Of a DNA stretch of 64,000 bases, positions 16,466-27,487 are shown one piece after another. This stretch comes from Streptomyces sp. NBC_01142 (GTDB lineage: Bacteria; Actinomycetota; Actinomycetes; Streptomycetales; Streptomycetaceae), in NCBI RefSeq assembly GCF_026341125.1, contig NZ_JAPEOR010000003.1:744001-808000 (forward strand), in the 5' to 3' direction. The position numbers and the translations under genes are program-made. The notes under the pieces are model-generated. The model saw only the letters and a list, made by a program, of their open reading frames with translations, made no database searches and was not told the origin of the DNA. How positions within the stretch are numbered: the stretch's first letter is position 1; each line of letters begins with the position of its first letter.

Positions 16466-19400
16466 CGGGGTCTTCCGGGGCCGCCGGGTGCCTCGCGGCG
16501 AGCAGCGCGGCGAGCTCCGCCGCCCGGTGCTTGACGAAGTAGTGCCCGGCCCCGGGAAGCACTTCCAGTTCCGCGGGACCGGCGGACCGCTCCCAGGCCC
16601 GGTAGCGGTCCGCATAGTCCTCGGTGAGCGGGTCCGCGTCGCCGACCACCACACACACCGGGATCTGCGGGCGCGGCGGTGCGCCGGGGCGGCTGCGGGC
16701 ATGCAGGGCGGCCGCCTGCAGCATGTCGTGCCGCACCAGTCGTACGGCGCCCGCCGTGTCGTCCGCGTCGAGTGCGCCGTCGAAGCCGCCCAACGACCGC
16801 AGGAAGGCCTCCAACTGCTCGTCCGAGCCGGACAGTGACCCGGCCGCCGCTGCCGGCTCGCCGGTCGCGTCGCCGGCCGGCCCGTCCTCCTCCGGCAGCG
16901 CCGCACCGAGATACACGGCCACAGGCGCCGCACCCCGGACCTCGAGCCGCCGCGCCAGCTCCACGGCCAGCACGGTGCCGGCACAGTGCCCGTACAGCGC
17001 GACCGGCCCGGACACAGCGGACGTGATCTGCTCGGCGAGCCGCTCCGCAGCTTCCTCCCACTCCACGGGCGCGCTGTCGCGGTCCGCCGGATCGTGCCCT
17101 GGCAGCGAGACACCCCACAGCGCCAGATGGTCCGGCAGGTGCCGTGCCAGCGGCTGGTAGGCGAGCGCGCTGCCACCGCCGTACGGCACGCACACCAGGC
17201 TCAGTTCGGGCTCGCCGTCCCCGGCCGGGGTCAGCCGGTGCAGCCAGCTGTCCGTGGGAGAGGCATCTGACCGCGCCTCACGCAGGTACGCCGCGAGTCC
17301 GCGCGGAGTGGGGTGCTTGAACAGCTCGATCACCGGGAGTTCCGGATCGATGCGGCGCGCGATCCGCACCGCCTTGAACGAGTCGCCGCCCACGTCGAAG
17401 AAGTCGTCGTCGATACCGACGCCCGGGAGGTCGAGGAGCGTCCGCCACACCTCGGTGATCCGGAGCTCCAGGGCATCCCTGGGGCCGGTCACCTCACGGC
17501 CGGCCGGAGCAGGGCTCCCCGGCCAGTGGCCGGGGAGCGCGGCACGGTCCAGTTTCCCGTTCGGTGTCAACGGGATCGCCCCGACCGTGACGTACGCCTG
17601 CGGCAGCATCCACGACGGCAGCTCCTCGCCCAGCGCCTTGCGCAGCTCCGCCGGCGCGCCCGTCCCCGCCTCAGGCACTACATAGGCCACCAGCCTCGAA
17701 TCGCCCACCGCGTCGCTGCGCACCAATACGGCCGCGTCCGCGACGCCCACGCAGCCCCGCAGGGCCGCCTCCACCTCGCCGGGCTCGATCCGGAACCCGC
17801 GGACCTTCACCTGGTCGTCGCCCCGCCCGAGGTACTCCAGCGTGCCGTCCGCGCGCCACCGGGCCAGGTCGCCCGTCCGGTACATCCTGCTCCCCGGCTC
17901 CCCGAACGGATCGGCCACGAAGCGGCCTGCGGTGAGCGCCGGGCGGCGCAGATAGCCGCGGGCAAGTCCGGCACCGCCGACGTACAACTCGCCCGGCGTG
18001 CCCGCGGGTACGGGCCGGAGCCACCGGTCGAGCACATGAATGCGCAGGTCCGGGATGCCGCGGCCGATCGGGCTCCCGGCCTGCCCGCCGGCCGTCGCGG
18101 CATCCAGCTCCAGATGGCTGACGTGCACGGTGGTCTCGGTGATGCCGTACATGTTCACCAGCGAGGGGGAGTCCTCGGGGTGGCGGCTGTACCAGTCCTC
18201 CAGGCGGCCCGGATCCAGTGCCTCGCCGCCGAACACGACCTTGCGCAGGCGCAGTCGGCTGCCCAGTTCCGGATGGTCCCGGTCGGCACGCGCCAACTGG
18301 TGGAAGGCGGAAGGGGTTTGACTGAGAACCGTCACGCCCTCGCGGACCAGCAGCTTCAGGAAGTCCACCGGCGAGCGGCTCACCTCCTGGCCGACCACGA
18401 CCAGACGGCCGCCGTGCAGCAGCGGCCCCCACAGCTCCCATACCGAGAAGTCGAACGCATAGGAGTGGAACAGCGTCCACACGTCCTGGGGACCGAAGCC
18501 GAACCAGTGGTCCGTGGCCCCGAACAACCGGGTCACATTCGCGTGCGGAATCACCACCCCCTTCGGCCGCCCCGTCGACCCCGAGGTGTAGATGACATAG
18601 GCCGGATGCGCCGGAGTGAGACGCTCGCGCAGTTCACCGTCCTCGAGGTCATGGTCCTCGGGGCTGCCGTCCTCGAGGCCGCCGCCCGGGGTGTCCGCGA
18701 GCCGGCCGGCCACCTCGGGGTCGTCGAGGAGCACGGCGGGTACCGCGGTCCCCGGTGTCTGCGCGGCCACGGCCGCCGTGCTCAGCAGCAGCGCCGGGCA
18801 GGCGTCCTCGAGCATGAAGGACACCCGCTCGGCCGGGTAGTCCGGATCGACGGGCAGATAGGCCGCCCCTGCGGTGAGTACGGCGAGCAGCGCCACCACC
18901 AGATCCACCGAGCGCGGCAGTGCGACCGCCACCAGCTGCTCGGGGCCGGCGCCGCGTGCGACCAGCAGCCGGGCGAGCCGGTTCGCCCTGGCGTTCAGCT
19001 CGCGATACGTGAGTGTGGTGCCGTCACAGGTCACGGCGGGTGCGTCCGGGGTCTTGGCGGCCTGGGCCCGGAACAGCTCCGGAAGGGTTGCGGACGGAAT
19101 GTGGGCGGGTGTGCCGTCCCACTCGTGCAGGATGCGGTGGCGCTCGGCGGCATCGAGGATCTCGATGTGCCGCACCGGTCTGTCGGGTGCGGTGACGGCG
19201 TCGGCGAGGAAGCGTTCCAGGCGGCGGGCGAGCGCGTCCGCGGTCGGGGCGTCGAAGAGATCCAGGGCGTACTCCACCCCTCCGGTCAGACCCGCCGGGG
19301 ACCCGTCGTCGGCGCGCCGTTCCCGTATGTCCACGAGCAGATCGAACTTGGCGGTCCCGGCGTCGACCGTCTCGGACTCCACGTCCAGGCCCGGTAGTTC

Positions 19401-22400
19401 CACGTCCCTGGCGGCGTCGTTCTGCAGCGCGAGCATCACCTGGAAGAGAGGGTGGCGGCCGGGGGAGCGCTCAGGGTTGAGGGCGTCGACGAGTCGGTCG
19501 AAGGGCAGGTCCTGATGCGCGTAGGCGGCAAGGTCGGTGTCGCGGACACGCTGGAGGAGCTCGGTGAAGGTGGGGTCACCGGACAGGTCGGTGCGCAGGA
19601 CCAGCGTGTTGACGAAGAAGCCGACGAGGTCGTCGAGGGCTTCGTCGGTACGGCCGGCGACCGGCGTCCCGATGGGGATGTCGTCTCCCGCCCCGAGGCG
19701 CGAGAGCAGGGCGGCGAGGGCCGCATGGAGAACCATGAAGACGCTGGTGCCGGTCCGCTGGGCCAGCTCATTGATGCGGCGGTGGGTGCCGGCGTCCACC
19801 TCCAGCGCCGTGACCGCCCCGCGGTACGTGGCGACGGCGGGACGCGGCCGATCCGTCGGCAGCGTCGGATCCTGCGGGAGACCGGCCAAAGTCTCGGTCC
19901 AGTAAGCGAGTTGGCGGCTGCGCAGACTGCCGGCGTCGCTCTCGTCGCCGAGCAGCTCCTGCTGCCAGAGGGCGTAGTCGGCGTACTGCACCGTCAGCGG
20001 CGCCCACTCGGGGCGTTTGCCCGTCCCCGTGGACCGTGCCTCGAATGCCCTCGCCAGATCCGCCAGGAACGGTGCATAGGACCAGCCGTCGCCGGCGATG
20101 TGATGCACCGTGATCAGCAGCACGTGATCGGTCGGGGAGAGGGTGAACAGCTGGGCCCGTACCGGCAGTTCGGCAGCCAGATCGAAGCCGCGGCGTGCTG
20201 CCGTCTCCAGTGTCCTCGGCAGGGTGTCCTCCGTGGCCCCGGACTCCGGCAGCACAAATCCGGTCCGCTCGATCGGCAGCACGATCTGATACGGCTCTCC
20301 GTCCGTGTCGGGGAACAGCGTGCGCAGGCTCTCGTGCCGTGCCACGACGTCGTCCAGCGCGTTCTCCAGGGCCGCCCGGTCGAGGTTTCCCCTCAGCCGC
20401 AGCGCCATGGGCATGTTGTACGTGGAGTCCTCACCGTTCAGGCGGTTGACGAACCAGAGCCGGCGCTGGCCCGGCGAGAGCGGAATCCGTTCGGGCCTCG
20501 GTCGCCTCAGCAGGCGCGGCCGCGCCTCCTCGACGGGCGGTGCGGCCAGCAGTGGCGCGAGCTGCGCCACCGTCGGGTTCTCGAAGAGTGTCCGGATGGT
20601 CAGCTCCCCGCCCAGCTCCGCGCGGATCCGGCCGATCAGCCGCATCGCCCGCAGCGAGTGGCCGCCCAGGTCGAAGAAGTCGTCGTCGATCCCGGCCTCC
20701 GGGACGTCCAGGACCTCGGTGAACAGGCGGCACAGGACGCGTTCGGCCAGGGTGCGCGGCGCGCGGCCACCGGGCTTCGCCCGCTCCTCCGGCGCAGGAA
20801 GCGCGCGGCGGTCCAGCTTGCCGCTGGTGAGCAGCGGCAGTGAGCCGAGAATCACCGCGGCGGCCGGCACCAGATGCGACGGCAGACGCTCCTCGGCGAA
20901 CCGCAGCAGCTGCGCGCCGAGCGCCTCCGCTCCCGCCGTGGCTCCCGCCTCAGCCGTGGCTCCCGCCTGTGCCGTGTCCTCCGCCTCGGCCGTGTTCTCC
21001 GCCTCTGCTGTGGCCTCCGTACGGCCGGGGGCTCTTGGGCCCGACTCCGTACCGCCCGTACCGCGCGTACCGCCCGTATCGCGTGGCTCCGCCGGGACCG
21101 CGTACGCCACCAGCCGCCGGTCGCCCGGCCGGTCCTCCCGCACCAGCACCGCCACCCGGGACACCGCCGGATGACCGGCCAGCACGGCCTCCACCTCACC
21201 CGGCTCGATCCGGAAGCCGCGGATCTTCACCTGCTCGTCGGTCCGCCCCAGGAACTCCAGGTCCCCGCCGCGCTGCCTCCGCACCAGGTCCCCGGTCCGG
21301 TACATCCGGCTCCCCGGCTCCCCGTACGGGTCAGCCACGAACCGCTCCGCCGTCAGTCCCGGCCTGCCCTGATAGCCGCGGGCCACACCCGACCCGGCGA
21401 CGTACAACTCGCCGGGCACTCCGGGCGGCACCGGCCGCAGCCTCTCGTCCAGCACATACACCCGGGTGCCCGCCAGCGGCCGCCCGATCGGCGGCACGCC
21501 GGAATCTCTTCCGGAATCCCTTCCGGAATCCGGGCCGGACGCGGGCACGCTCGTCGTTGCGCAGACGGTCACCTCGGTCGGACCGTAGGCGTTCACCAGC
21601 CGCCGTCCGCCCGACCAGCGCGCGGCGAGCTCGGCCGGCAGCGCCTCACCGGCGAGTATGAGCGTGACGTCGGCGGGCAGCACATCCTGGTCCGACAGGG
21701 CGGCGAGCGCGCTCGGCACCAGCAGCAGATGGGTGATCCGTTGCTGCTCGACCAGATCCACGAGCGGGGGGCCGAGCGTGAGCCGCTCCGCCGGGGCGAG
21801 TACCAGCGTCGCACCGGTCAGCAGACACATGGCTACCTCCGCCACGGCCGCGTCGAACGACGGCGAGGCGAACTGGAGGAGCCTGCTGCCGGCTCCGAGC
21901 GCGGACCGCGCGGCCAGGCCGGCCGCCATGGGGCCGATGCCCGTATGCGGGACCAGGACGCCCTTGGGGCGGCCGGTGGAGCCCGAGGTGTGGATGACGT
22001 ACGCCGTGTCCAGCGGGGACAGCGGCCGTACGCGCTGCTCGTCGCCCGGGTCGCCGTCGTCGCGGACGGCCAGGGCGGCCACCATGGCAGGCGCGTCCAG
22101 GAGCAGCACCTGCGCGTCCGTGTCCGGCACCGTCGCCGCCTGCCCGGTGGCTGTGAGGACGACTGCCGGCCGGGAGTCACGGAACAGATAGGCGATACGG
22201 TCCGCCGGATACGCCGGATCGACGGGCAGATACGCCGCCCCTGCCTTCACCGTGGCCAGCAGGGCCACGACCATGTCGACGGACCTGGGCAGCAGGAGTG
22301 CAACCAGCTGACCGGGGCCGACGCCTCGTCCGATCAGCTCGGCTGCCAGCCGGTTGGCCCGGCGGTTCAACTCGGCGTACGGGACGCTCTCGTCCTGGAA

Positions 22401-25400
22401 GACAAGGGCGGGTGCGTCCGGGGTCTTGGCGGCCTGGGCCTGGAACAGCTCCGGAAGGGTGACGGGCAGGATCTCGGCGGGTGCGCCGCTCCACTCGTGC
22501 AGGATGCGGCGGCGCTCGGCGGCATCGAGGATCTCGATGTGCCGCACCGGTCTGTCGGGTGCGGTGACGGCGTCGGCGAGGAAGCGTTCCAGGCGGCGTA
22601 CGAGAGCGGTCACGGTCGGGGCGTCGAAGAGATCCAGCGCGTACTCCACCGAACCGACGAGCCCCTGCGAGTTTCCGTCCGGCGTGCAGCGCTCGGTGAC
22701 CTCGAAGGCGAGGTCGAACTTGGCGGACCCGGAGTCGACCGACTCGAACTGCACGTCCAGGCCGGGCAGTTCGACGAGCGCCCCGGAGTTGTTCTGCAGG
22801 GCGAGCATCACCTGGAAGAGAGGGTGGCGGCCGGGGGAGCGCTCGGGGTTGAGCGCCTCGACCAGCTGGTCGAAGGGAAGATCCTGGTGCCCGTACGCGG
22901 CGAGATCGGTGTCGCGGACACGTTGCAGCAGGTCGGAGAAGGTGGGATCGCCCGAGACGTCCGTACGCAGAACGAGCGTGTTGACGAAGAAGCCGACAAG
23001 GTTGTCGAGGGCTTCGTCGGTGCGGCCGGCGACCGGCGTCCCGATGGGGATGTCGTCTCCCGCCCCGAGGCGCGAGAGCAGAGCGGCGAGGGCGGCCTGC
23101 AGGACCATGAAAACGCTGGTGCCGGTCCGCTGGGCCAGCTCATTGATGCGGCGGTGGGTCTCTACGTCCACCTCCCACGGGATGACACCTCCCCGGTACG
23201 TGGCGACGGCGGGCCGCGGACGGTCGGCCGGCAGTCGCAGCTCCGGTTCCAGTCCGTCCAATGTCTCGGTCCAGTGGGCGAGCTGGCGGCCGATGAGGCT
23301 GCCGGGGGAGTTCTCCTCGCCGAGCAGATCCCGCTGCCAGAGGGTGTAGTCGGCGTACTGCACCGGCAGCGGCTCCCACTGCGGAGCCGTCCCCGCGCAG
23401 CGCGCCGTGAACGCCTGCGCCAGATCGGCGGCGAGCGGCGCCGCGGACCAGCCGTCCATCGCGATGTGATGAACGACGAGCAGCAGCACATGCTCGGTGG
23501 GGGAGAGCCTCAACAGTTCGGCACGCAAGGGGAGTTCGGTCGCCAGATCCAAGCCGACGGCCGCCGCCCGGGTCAGCGCCGCCGTCAGACCGCTCTCGGT
23601 CGTTGCCGAGATCTTCAAGCACGGACGGGCCTCGGACACGCCACGTATCTGCTGTCGGGGCTCGCCCTGCACGTCGGGGAAAACCGTCCGCAGGCTCTCG
23701 TGGCGGGCGACCACGTCGGCGAGCGCCTGCGCGAGGGCTGTCTCGTCCAGGTGGCCGCGGAGCCGCAGTGCCGTCGGCAGGTTGTACGCCGCCCGCTCAC
23801 CCCCGCGGCCGAGGAACCAGAGCCGGCGCTGGGCGGGCGACAGCGGCACGGCCTCGGGCCGCTCCACCGCCCGCAGGGGCGGACGTGCCTCGTGGGCGTC
23901 GCGCACCAGGGCCGCGAGGTCGGACACGGTCCGGGCCTCGAACACCGCCCGGATCCCCAACTCGACCCCGAACGCCGAACGCATCCGGCTGATCAGCCGC
24001 ATCGCCAGCAGCGAGTGGCCGCCGAGGTCGAAGAAGTTGTCGTCCACGGTGACCCGCTCCAGACCGAGGAGGTCCGCGCACAGCCCGCAGAGGATCTCCT
24101 CCTGGGGGCTGCGGGGGGAGCGTGCCGTGACGCCAGGGGCCTTGTGTACGGGCTCCGCCTTCTGCGGCTCCTCACGGCCCGTGACCAAGCCGGTCCCGGC
24201 TGCCGGAGCTCCCGTCGCGTCGCCGACGGCCCCCTCGTCGCTGACGGTCCTCTCGCCACCGGCAGCGCCGGAGGCAGCCGGTTCGGCCGGTGGAGCGGTC
24301 AGCAGCACCCAGCTCCGCTCGTCCGCGCCCGTTACCGCCAGGCGGCCGATCGGCGTGTCGGGACCGTGCGCGGCGGCCGACTCCAGCCAGGACAGGAACG
24401 CCTCGCGCACCGCAGTCACATCGCCCTGGCCGTACCGCGCGGGACTGGCGTTGAAGTCGATACGGGTGACCAGGCCGCCGGCCCCGTAGACCATGATGTC
24501 GAAGTCGTCGATCCGGCCGTTGGCGAGGTTGTGCACGGTGGACCCGAGCCCGCCGAACGTCCCCTCGCCGTCGAACATCATGATGTTGATCGACGGTCCG
24601 ACGAGCCGGTCGCCCCGTCCCGTCAGCCCGAGGTCGTGCCGGATCTCCTCGTAGCGGTAGCGCTGGTGCCGCAGGGCCTGGCGTACCTCACGGGTCACCT
24701 GTCTGACCAGCTCCCGTTGTGTCGTTTCCGGACCGGCCGACAGCCGAAGCGGCAGCACGTTGGACGTCATGCCCGGAATGGACCGGGCCGTGCGGCTCGT
24801 CCGGCCGGTGACCGGCAGGGCGAGCGTCAACTCGTCCGTGCCGGTCAGGCGTTGCAGCACACCGGCCAGCGAGGCGATCAGGATGCCGGACACACTGGTC
24901 GCGGCCGCCGCCGCGAGCTCCTTCAGCCGGGCTGCCGGCTCCGGAGCGACCTCGACGCTCTGCCGGATGAAGCCGAGCCCGACGCCTGCGCCCGTGTGCC
25001 CCTCGCCTTCCCTGTCCTTTCCTTCCCGGTCCTCGCCCGCGCCCCCGCCCACCGGGGTGCCGGGGAAGCCGACTGCCTCCGGCCGTCCCTTCAGCCGCTC
25101 CGCCCAGTAGCGCCGGTCATCCGTATGGCTCGCCGACGCCCGGTATTCCGCATCCTCCTCCAGCAGGAGCCGCAGCGATCCGAACGCGCCCTCGTCCGCA
25201 GCGTTGCCGTCCACCAGCGCGGTATAGACGGAGGCGACCCGCCCGGTCAGCAGCGTCCCGGCGAATCCGTCCATCGAAATGTGGTGGCAGCGCTGGTACC
25301 ACAGGAACCGTTCCTGCCCGGTACGCAGCAGCGCCATGGAGAAGACCGGCCCGCTCACCAGATCCAGTGGCCGCACCACATCCGTCCGCATCCACGCCTC

Positions 25401-25703
25401 GGCCGCCGCCTGCGGATCGCTCTCCTGACGCAGATCCAGCTGAGGGAACGGCCAGAACTCCAGCGGATCGAGGATCTGGGTCAGCCCGCCCTCGTCGTCC
25501 GCGAGGAACCGCACATTCATCGCCTCGGTCTCCCGCACACCTTGACGGACCGCCACCTCGAACAGGAGGGGATCGAGCGCGCCGCTGATCTCCACGAAGT
25601 GGGCGACGGCATAGGCCGGACTGTCCGGGGCGAGCTGCTGCGCGAACCAGATACCCGTCTGCGCCGTCGACGCAGGCCATTCGTGGTGCTCGATTCGCGA
25701 CAT
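16458..25703 (-). CDS. Three-module non-ribosomal peptide synthetase, C-PCP / C-A-PCP / C-A-PCP-TE
   Basis: 3081 residues, ATG 25703 with AGGGGG upstream. C1 resembles the first condensation domain of DhbF/EntF ([24 protein letters not shown] at 140-146). It is followed by a low-complexity linker instead of an A domain, then PCP1 (Ser564). C2 has HHIAMDG at 745-751; A1 is about 1085-1620; PCP2 has Ser1683; C3 has HHIAGDG at 1867-1873; A2 is about 2213-2720; PCP3 has Ser2775; TE is about 2835-3081 with GHCAG (Cys2907) where GxSxG is usual. By alignment to GrsA positions I read the A pockets as DAALIAAVCK (aromatic-like) and DFWSVGMVHK (threonine-like). No epimerisation or methylation domain is seen. 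Module 1 must be loaded in trans, most simply by the A enzyme at 27488. No MbtH gene is in the window. Confidence 0.93.
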   Translation of the reverse strand: MSRIEHHEWPASTAQTGIWFAQQLAPDSPAYAVAHFVEISGALDPLLFEVAVRQGVRETEAMNVRFLADDEGGLTQILDPLEFWPFPQLDLRQESDPQAAAEAWMRTDVVRPLDLVSGPVFSMALLRTGQERFLWYQRCHHISMDGFAGTLLTGRVASVYTALVDGNAADEGAFGSLRLLLEEDAEYRASASHTDDRRYWAERLKGRPEAVGFPGTPVGGGAGEDREGKDREGEGHTGAGVGLGFIRQSVEVAPEPAARLKELAAAAATSVSGILIASLAGVLQRLTGTDELTLALPVTGRTSRTARSIPGMTSNVLPLRLSAGPETTQRELVRQVTREVRQALRHQRYRYEEIRHDLGLTGRGDRLVGPSINIMMFDGEGTFGGLGSTVHNLANGRIDDFDIMVYGAGGLVTRIDFNASPARYGQGDVTAVREAFLSWLESAAAHGPDTPIGRLAVTGADERSWVLLTAPPAEPAASGAAGGERTVSDEGAVGDATGAPAAGTGLVTGREEPQKAEPVHKAPGVTARSPRSPQEEILCGLCADLLGLERVTVDDNFFDLGGHSLLAMRLISRMRSAFGVELGIRAVFEARTVSDLAALVRDAHEARPPLRAVERPEAVPLSPAQRRLWFLGRGGERAAYNLPTALRLRGHLDETALAQALADVVARHESLRTVFPDVQGEPRQQIRGVSEARPCLKISATTESGLTAALTRAAAVGLDLATELPLRAELLRLSPTEHVLLLVVHHIAMDGWSAAPLAADLAQAFTARCAGTAPQWEPLPVQYADYTLWQRDLLGEENSPGSLIGRQLAHWTETLDGLEPELRLPADRPRPAVATYRGGVIPWEVDVETHRRINELAQRTGTSVFMVLQAALAALLSRLGAGDDIPIGTPVAGRTDEALDNLVGFFVNTLVLRTDVSGDPTFSDLLQRVRDTDLAAYGHQDLPFDQLVEALNPERSPGRHPLFQVMLALQNNSGALVELPGLDVQFESVDSGSAKFDLAFEVTERCTPDGNSQGLVGSVEYALDLFDAPTVTALVRRLERFLADAVTAPDRPVRHIEILDAAERRRILHEWSGAPAEILPVTLPELFQAQAAKTPDAPALVFQDESVPYAELNRRANRLAAELIGRGVGPGQLVALLLPRSVDMVVALLATVKAGAAYLPVDPAYPADRIAYLFRDSRPAVVLTATGQAATVPDTDAQVLLLDAPAMVAALAVRDDGDPGDEQRVRPLSPLDTAYVIHTSGSTGRPKGVLVPHTGIGPMAAGLAARSALGAGSRLLQFASPSFDAAVAEVAMCLLTGATLVLAPAERLTLGPPLVDLVEQQRITHLLLVPSALAALSDQDVLPADVTLILAGEALPAELAARWSGGRRLVNAYGPTEVTVCATTSVPASGPDSGRDSGRDSGVPPIGRPLAGTRVYVLDERLRPVPPGVPGELYVAGSGVARGYQGRPGLTAERFVADPYGEPGSRMYRTGDLVRRQRGGDLEFLGRTDEQVKIRGFRIEPGEVEAVLAGHPAVSRVAVLVREDRPGDRRLVAYAVPAEPRDTGGTRGTGGTESGPRAPGRTEATAEAENTAEAEDTAQAGATAEAGATAGAEALGAQLLRFAEERLPSHLVPAAAVILGSLPLLTSGKLDRRALPAPEERAKPGGRAPRTLAERVLCRLFTEVLDVPEAGIDDDFFDLGGHSLRAMRLIGRIRAELGGELTIRTLFENPTVAQLAPLLAAPPVEEARPRLLRRPRPERIPLSPGQRRLWFVNRLNGEDSTYNMPMALRLRGNLDRAALENALDDVVARHESLRTLFPDTDGEPYQIVLPIERTGFVLPESGATEDTLPRTLETAARRGFDLAAELPVRAQLFTLSPTDHVLLITVHHIAGDGWSYAPFLADLARAFEARSTGTGKRPEWAPLTVQYADYALWQQELLGDESDAGSLRSRQLAYWTETLAGLPQDPTLPTDRPRPAVATYRGAVTALEVDAGTHRRINELAQRTGTSVFMVLHAALAALLSRLGAGDDIPIGTPVAGRTDEALDDLVGFFVNTLVLRTDLSGDPTFTELLQRVRDTDLAAYAHQDLPFDRLVDALNPERSPGRHPLFQVMLALQNDAARDVELPGLDVESETVDAGTAKFDLLVDIRERRADDGSPAGLTGGVEYALDLFDAPTADALARRLERFLADAVTAPDRPVRHIEILDAAERHRILHEWDGTPAHIPSATLPELFRAQAAKTPDAPAVTCDGTTLTYRELNARANRLARLLVARGAGPEQLVAVALPRSVDLVVALLAVLTAGAAYLPVDPDYPAERVSFMLEDACPALLLSTAAVAAQTPGTAVPAVLLDDPEVAGRLADTPGGGLEDGSPEDHDLEDGELRERLTPAHPAYVIYTSGSTGRPKGVVIPHANVTRLFGATDHWFGFGPQDVWTLFHSYAFDFSVWELWGPLLHGGRLVVVGQEVSRSPVDFLKLLVREGVTVLSQTPSAFHQLARADRDHPELGSRLRLRKVVFGGEALDPGRLEDWYSRHPEDSPSLVNMYGITETTVHVSHLELDAATAGGQAGSPIGRGIPDLRIHVLDRWLRPVPAGTPGELYVGGAGLARGYLRRPALTAGRFVADPFGEPGSRMYRTGDLARWRADGTLEYLGRGDDQVKVRGFRIEPGEVEAALRGCVGVADAAVLVRSDAVGDSRLVAYVVPEAGTGAPAELRKALGEELPSWMLPQAYVTVGAIPLTPNGKLDRAALPGHWPGSPAPAGREVTGPRDALELRITEVWRTLLDLPGVGIDDDFFDVGGDSFKAVRIARRIDPELPVIELFKHPTPRGLAAYLREARSDASPTDSWLHRLTPAGDGEPELSLVCVPYGGGSALAYQPLARHLPDHLALWGVSLPGHDPADRDSAPVEWEEAAERLAEQITSAVSGPVALYGHCAGTVLAVELARRLEVRGAAPVAVYLGAALPEEDGPAGDATGEPAAAAGSLSGSDEQLEAFLRSLGGFDGALDADDTAGAVRLVRHDMLQAAALHARSRPGAPPRPQIPVCVVVGDADPLTEDYADRYRAWERSAGPAELEVLPGAGHYFVKHRAAELAALLAARHPAAPEDPDV
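19131..19830 (-). repeat. Downstream copy of an intragenic NRPS duplication (C3 end)
   Basis: Blocks inside this span, about 19131-19240 and 19431-19790, are nearly identical at the nucleotide level to 22503-22612 and 22803-23162. The offset is a constant 3372 bp, equal to one module. They encode the second half of C3 and C2 ([39 protein letters not shown]). This indicates module duplication or recent gene conversion. Confidence 0.8.
22503..23202 (-). repeat. Upstream copy of the intragenic NRPS duplication (C2 end)
   Basis: Partner of the repeat at 19131-19830, offset 3372 bp. The C-domain C-terminal half and the C-A linker ([20 protein letters not shown]) are shared almost without change, while the A domains between them differ. 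Confidence 0.8.
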
Positions 25704-26028
25704 GTCCGCCCCCTGGAGACCTTCAGAAATGGTGAAGTACCGAAAGGGGAATCAGCCGTCCGGTCGTGAGCGGCTCCCGATTCAATTCCCCGCGGCCGGC
25801 ACGCTAGCACCGCCTCCGAGAGGTCCGGGAGGTCCCACCGGCCACCATTGCTGTCCAGTTGTTGCCACTGACAGTAAGTTGCCCCGGCAATCCTCCGGCG
25901 CGCATGGCCCGAAGGCCTTCCTGCGGATAAGTTCTCCACCGTCCCCACGAACGGGACAACCGGCCCGCAGGGTCCGGCCGAGCATTTCGTACCGCGTGTC
26001 GTGGACCGTGGCGCCAAGGGGGATGGTC
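25704..26028. promoter_or_regulatory. Divergent promoter region of the NRPS locus, with an imperfect palindrome at 25851-25874
   Basis: This 325-nt gap separates the NRPS (minus) from the aminomutase (plus) and must hold both promoters. An imperfect dyad, CTGTCCAGT and ACTGACAG, spans 25851-25874. No iron box and no clear -35/-10 pair were seen, so control by iron is not supported. The operator role is a guess. Confidence 0.35.
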
Positions 26029-27390
26029 ATGCTTCACCAGCCGTATTCCTATGCTCGGAAGGAGCTTGTCGAGACGGACTGGAAACGCCTCCCCGGCTGG
26101 CGGGACGTCAGCCCGGAACAATGGCGCGATGTGCGATGGCAGCGCGCGCACTGTGTGAAAAATGCACGTCAACTACGCGCAGTATACGGAGACTTGCTGC
26201 CCGGCGCGTTCTACTGGGACATTGAGCGCGACCAGGCCGAACTGGCAACGATGTCCCTGCTGTTGCCGCCGTACGTCCTCAACACCATGGTGCCCGATGC
26301 TGTTCCGGATGCCGAGTCCATGTACGCGGATCCGGTCCGGCGCCATATGCTGCCTGCTTTCTCCGACCGGGACCCCGAATGGCCCTCGCATCCGTACGCC
26401 GCCCGCGATTCTCTGCACGAGGCCGACATGTGGGCGGTCGAGGGTCTCACTCATCGTTATCCGACGAAAGTCCTCGCGGAACTGGTGTCCACCTGCCCGC
26501 AGTACTGCGGGCACTGCACCCGCATGGATCTGGTCGGCAATTCCACACCGCAGGTGACGAAAGTGAGGTTCACCGCGCGCCAGCCGGACCGGCTGAATGC
26601 AATGATCCGCTACGTGCGGGACACCCCGGCAGTGCGTGATGTGGTGGTGTCGGGAGGTGATATCGCGAATGTTCCGTGGCCGCGGCTCGAGCAATTCCTC
26701 GTGGCACTGCTGGACATCGACCATGTCCGGGACGTACGCCTCGCCTCCAAGGCGCTGATGGACCTGCCGCAGCACTGGCTGACGTCCGACGCCCGCGGCT
26801 GTGTCGAACGGCTGGCCAAGATCGCGAGGGACCGCGGTGTCGCCCTGGCGGTCCACACCCATGTCAACGCCGCTCAGCAGGTCACCCCCCTCAACGCCGA
26901 GGCCTCCAGGGCGCTGCTCGACCTCGGCGTACGCGACGTCCGCAATCAGGGCGTGCTCCTGCGCGGGGTGAACGACTCGGCGCAGGAACTGCTCGACGTG
27001 TGCTTCGCCCTGCTCGACGGCGCCGGCGTACTGCCGTACTACTTCTACCTCTGCGACATGATTCCGCACGCCGAGCACTGGCGGATCGCCCTCCACGAGG
27101 CACAGGACCTGCAACAGGCGATCATGGGCTATCTGCCGGGCTTCGCCACGCCCCGGCTGGTCTGCGACGTGCCGTACGTCGGCAAGCGGTGGGTGCACCA
27201 GGCCGAGGAATACGACCGTGAACGCGGTGTCTCCTCCTGGACGAAGAACTACCTCACCGCGCTGGAGAAGGACGACCCTCAGGCGCTCGGGCGCCGCCAT
27301 CACTACTACGACCCGGTGCAGACGCTCGGCAGCGAGGGGCGGCGCTGGTGGGCGGAGCAGAGCGCCGGGGCGGCCGGTGCCACGGCCTGA
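26029..27390 (+). CDS. Lysine 2,3-aminomutase (KamA family, radical SAM, PLP)
   Basis: 453 residues from ATG 26029 (AAGGGGG 6 nt upstream; an ATG at 26023 is alternative). The radical-SAM cluster motif is CPQYCGHC (Cys156, Cys160, Cys163). The likely PLP lysine is Lys386 in PYVGKRW. Two aspartates that in clostridial lysine 2,3-aminomutase contact the substrate side-chain amine are conserved: Asp343 in YLCDM and Asp380 in VCDVP. In glutamate aminomutase these positions are not Asp, so lysine (or another basic amino acid) is the expected substrate and beta-lysine the product. It lies divergent to the NRPS and 97 nt before the free A enzyme, so it probably supplies the first building block. The family tail SSWTKNYLTALE is intact. 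Confidence 0.88.
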   Translation: MLHQPYSYARKELVETDWKRLPGWRDVSPEQWRDVRWQRAHCVKNARQLRAVYGDLLPGAFYWDIERDQAELATMSLLLPPYVLNTMVPDAVPDAESMYADPVRRHMLPAFSDRDPEWPSHPYAARDSLHEADMWAVEGLTHRYPTKVLAELVSTCPQYCGHCTRMDLVGNSTPQVTKVRFTARQPDRLNAMIRYVRDTPAVRDVVVSGGDIANVPWPRLEQFLVALLDIDHVRDVRLASKALMDLPQHWLTSDARGCVERLAKIARDRGVALAVHTHVNAAQQVTPLNAEASRALLDLGVRDVRNQGVLLRGVNDSAQELLDVCFALLDGAGVLPYYFYLCDMIPHAEHWRIALHEAQDLQQAIMGYLPGFATPRLVCDVPYVGKRWVHQAEEYDRERGVSSWTKNYLTALEKDDPQALGRRHHYYDPVQTLGSEGRRWWAEQSAGAAGATA

Positions 27391-27487
27391 ACTCCGTAGG
27401 CCCTCCATCGGCGTCCGTCACCCGCAGACGCCCCACCCGCAGGCCCCCACCGGCAGAGGCCCCCACCCCAGAGAGGCAGCAGCACCC

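Noticed and set aside
20874..25769. Very long open frame on the plus strand opposite the NRPS (over 1600 codons)
   Set aside because: It is the mirror of a strongly GC-biased gene; the translation is Arg/His/Gly-rich with no domain, whereas the minus strand encodes a complete NRPS.
25704..26028. Iron box in the NRPS/aminomutase promoter
   Set aside because: The interval was read on both strands and no TTAGGTTAGGC-like half-sites were found, so siderophore status of the NRPS product is not supported by regulation.
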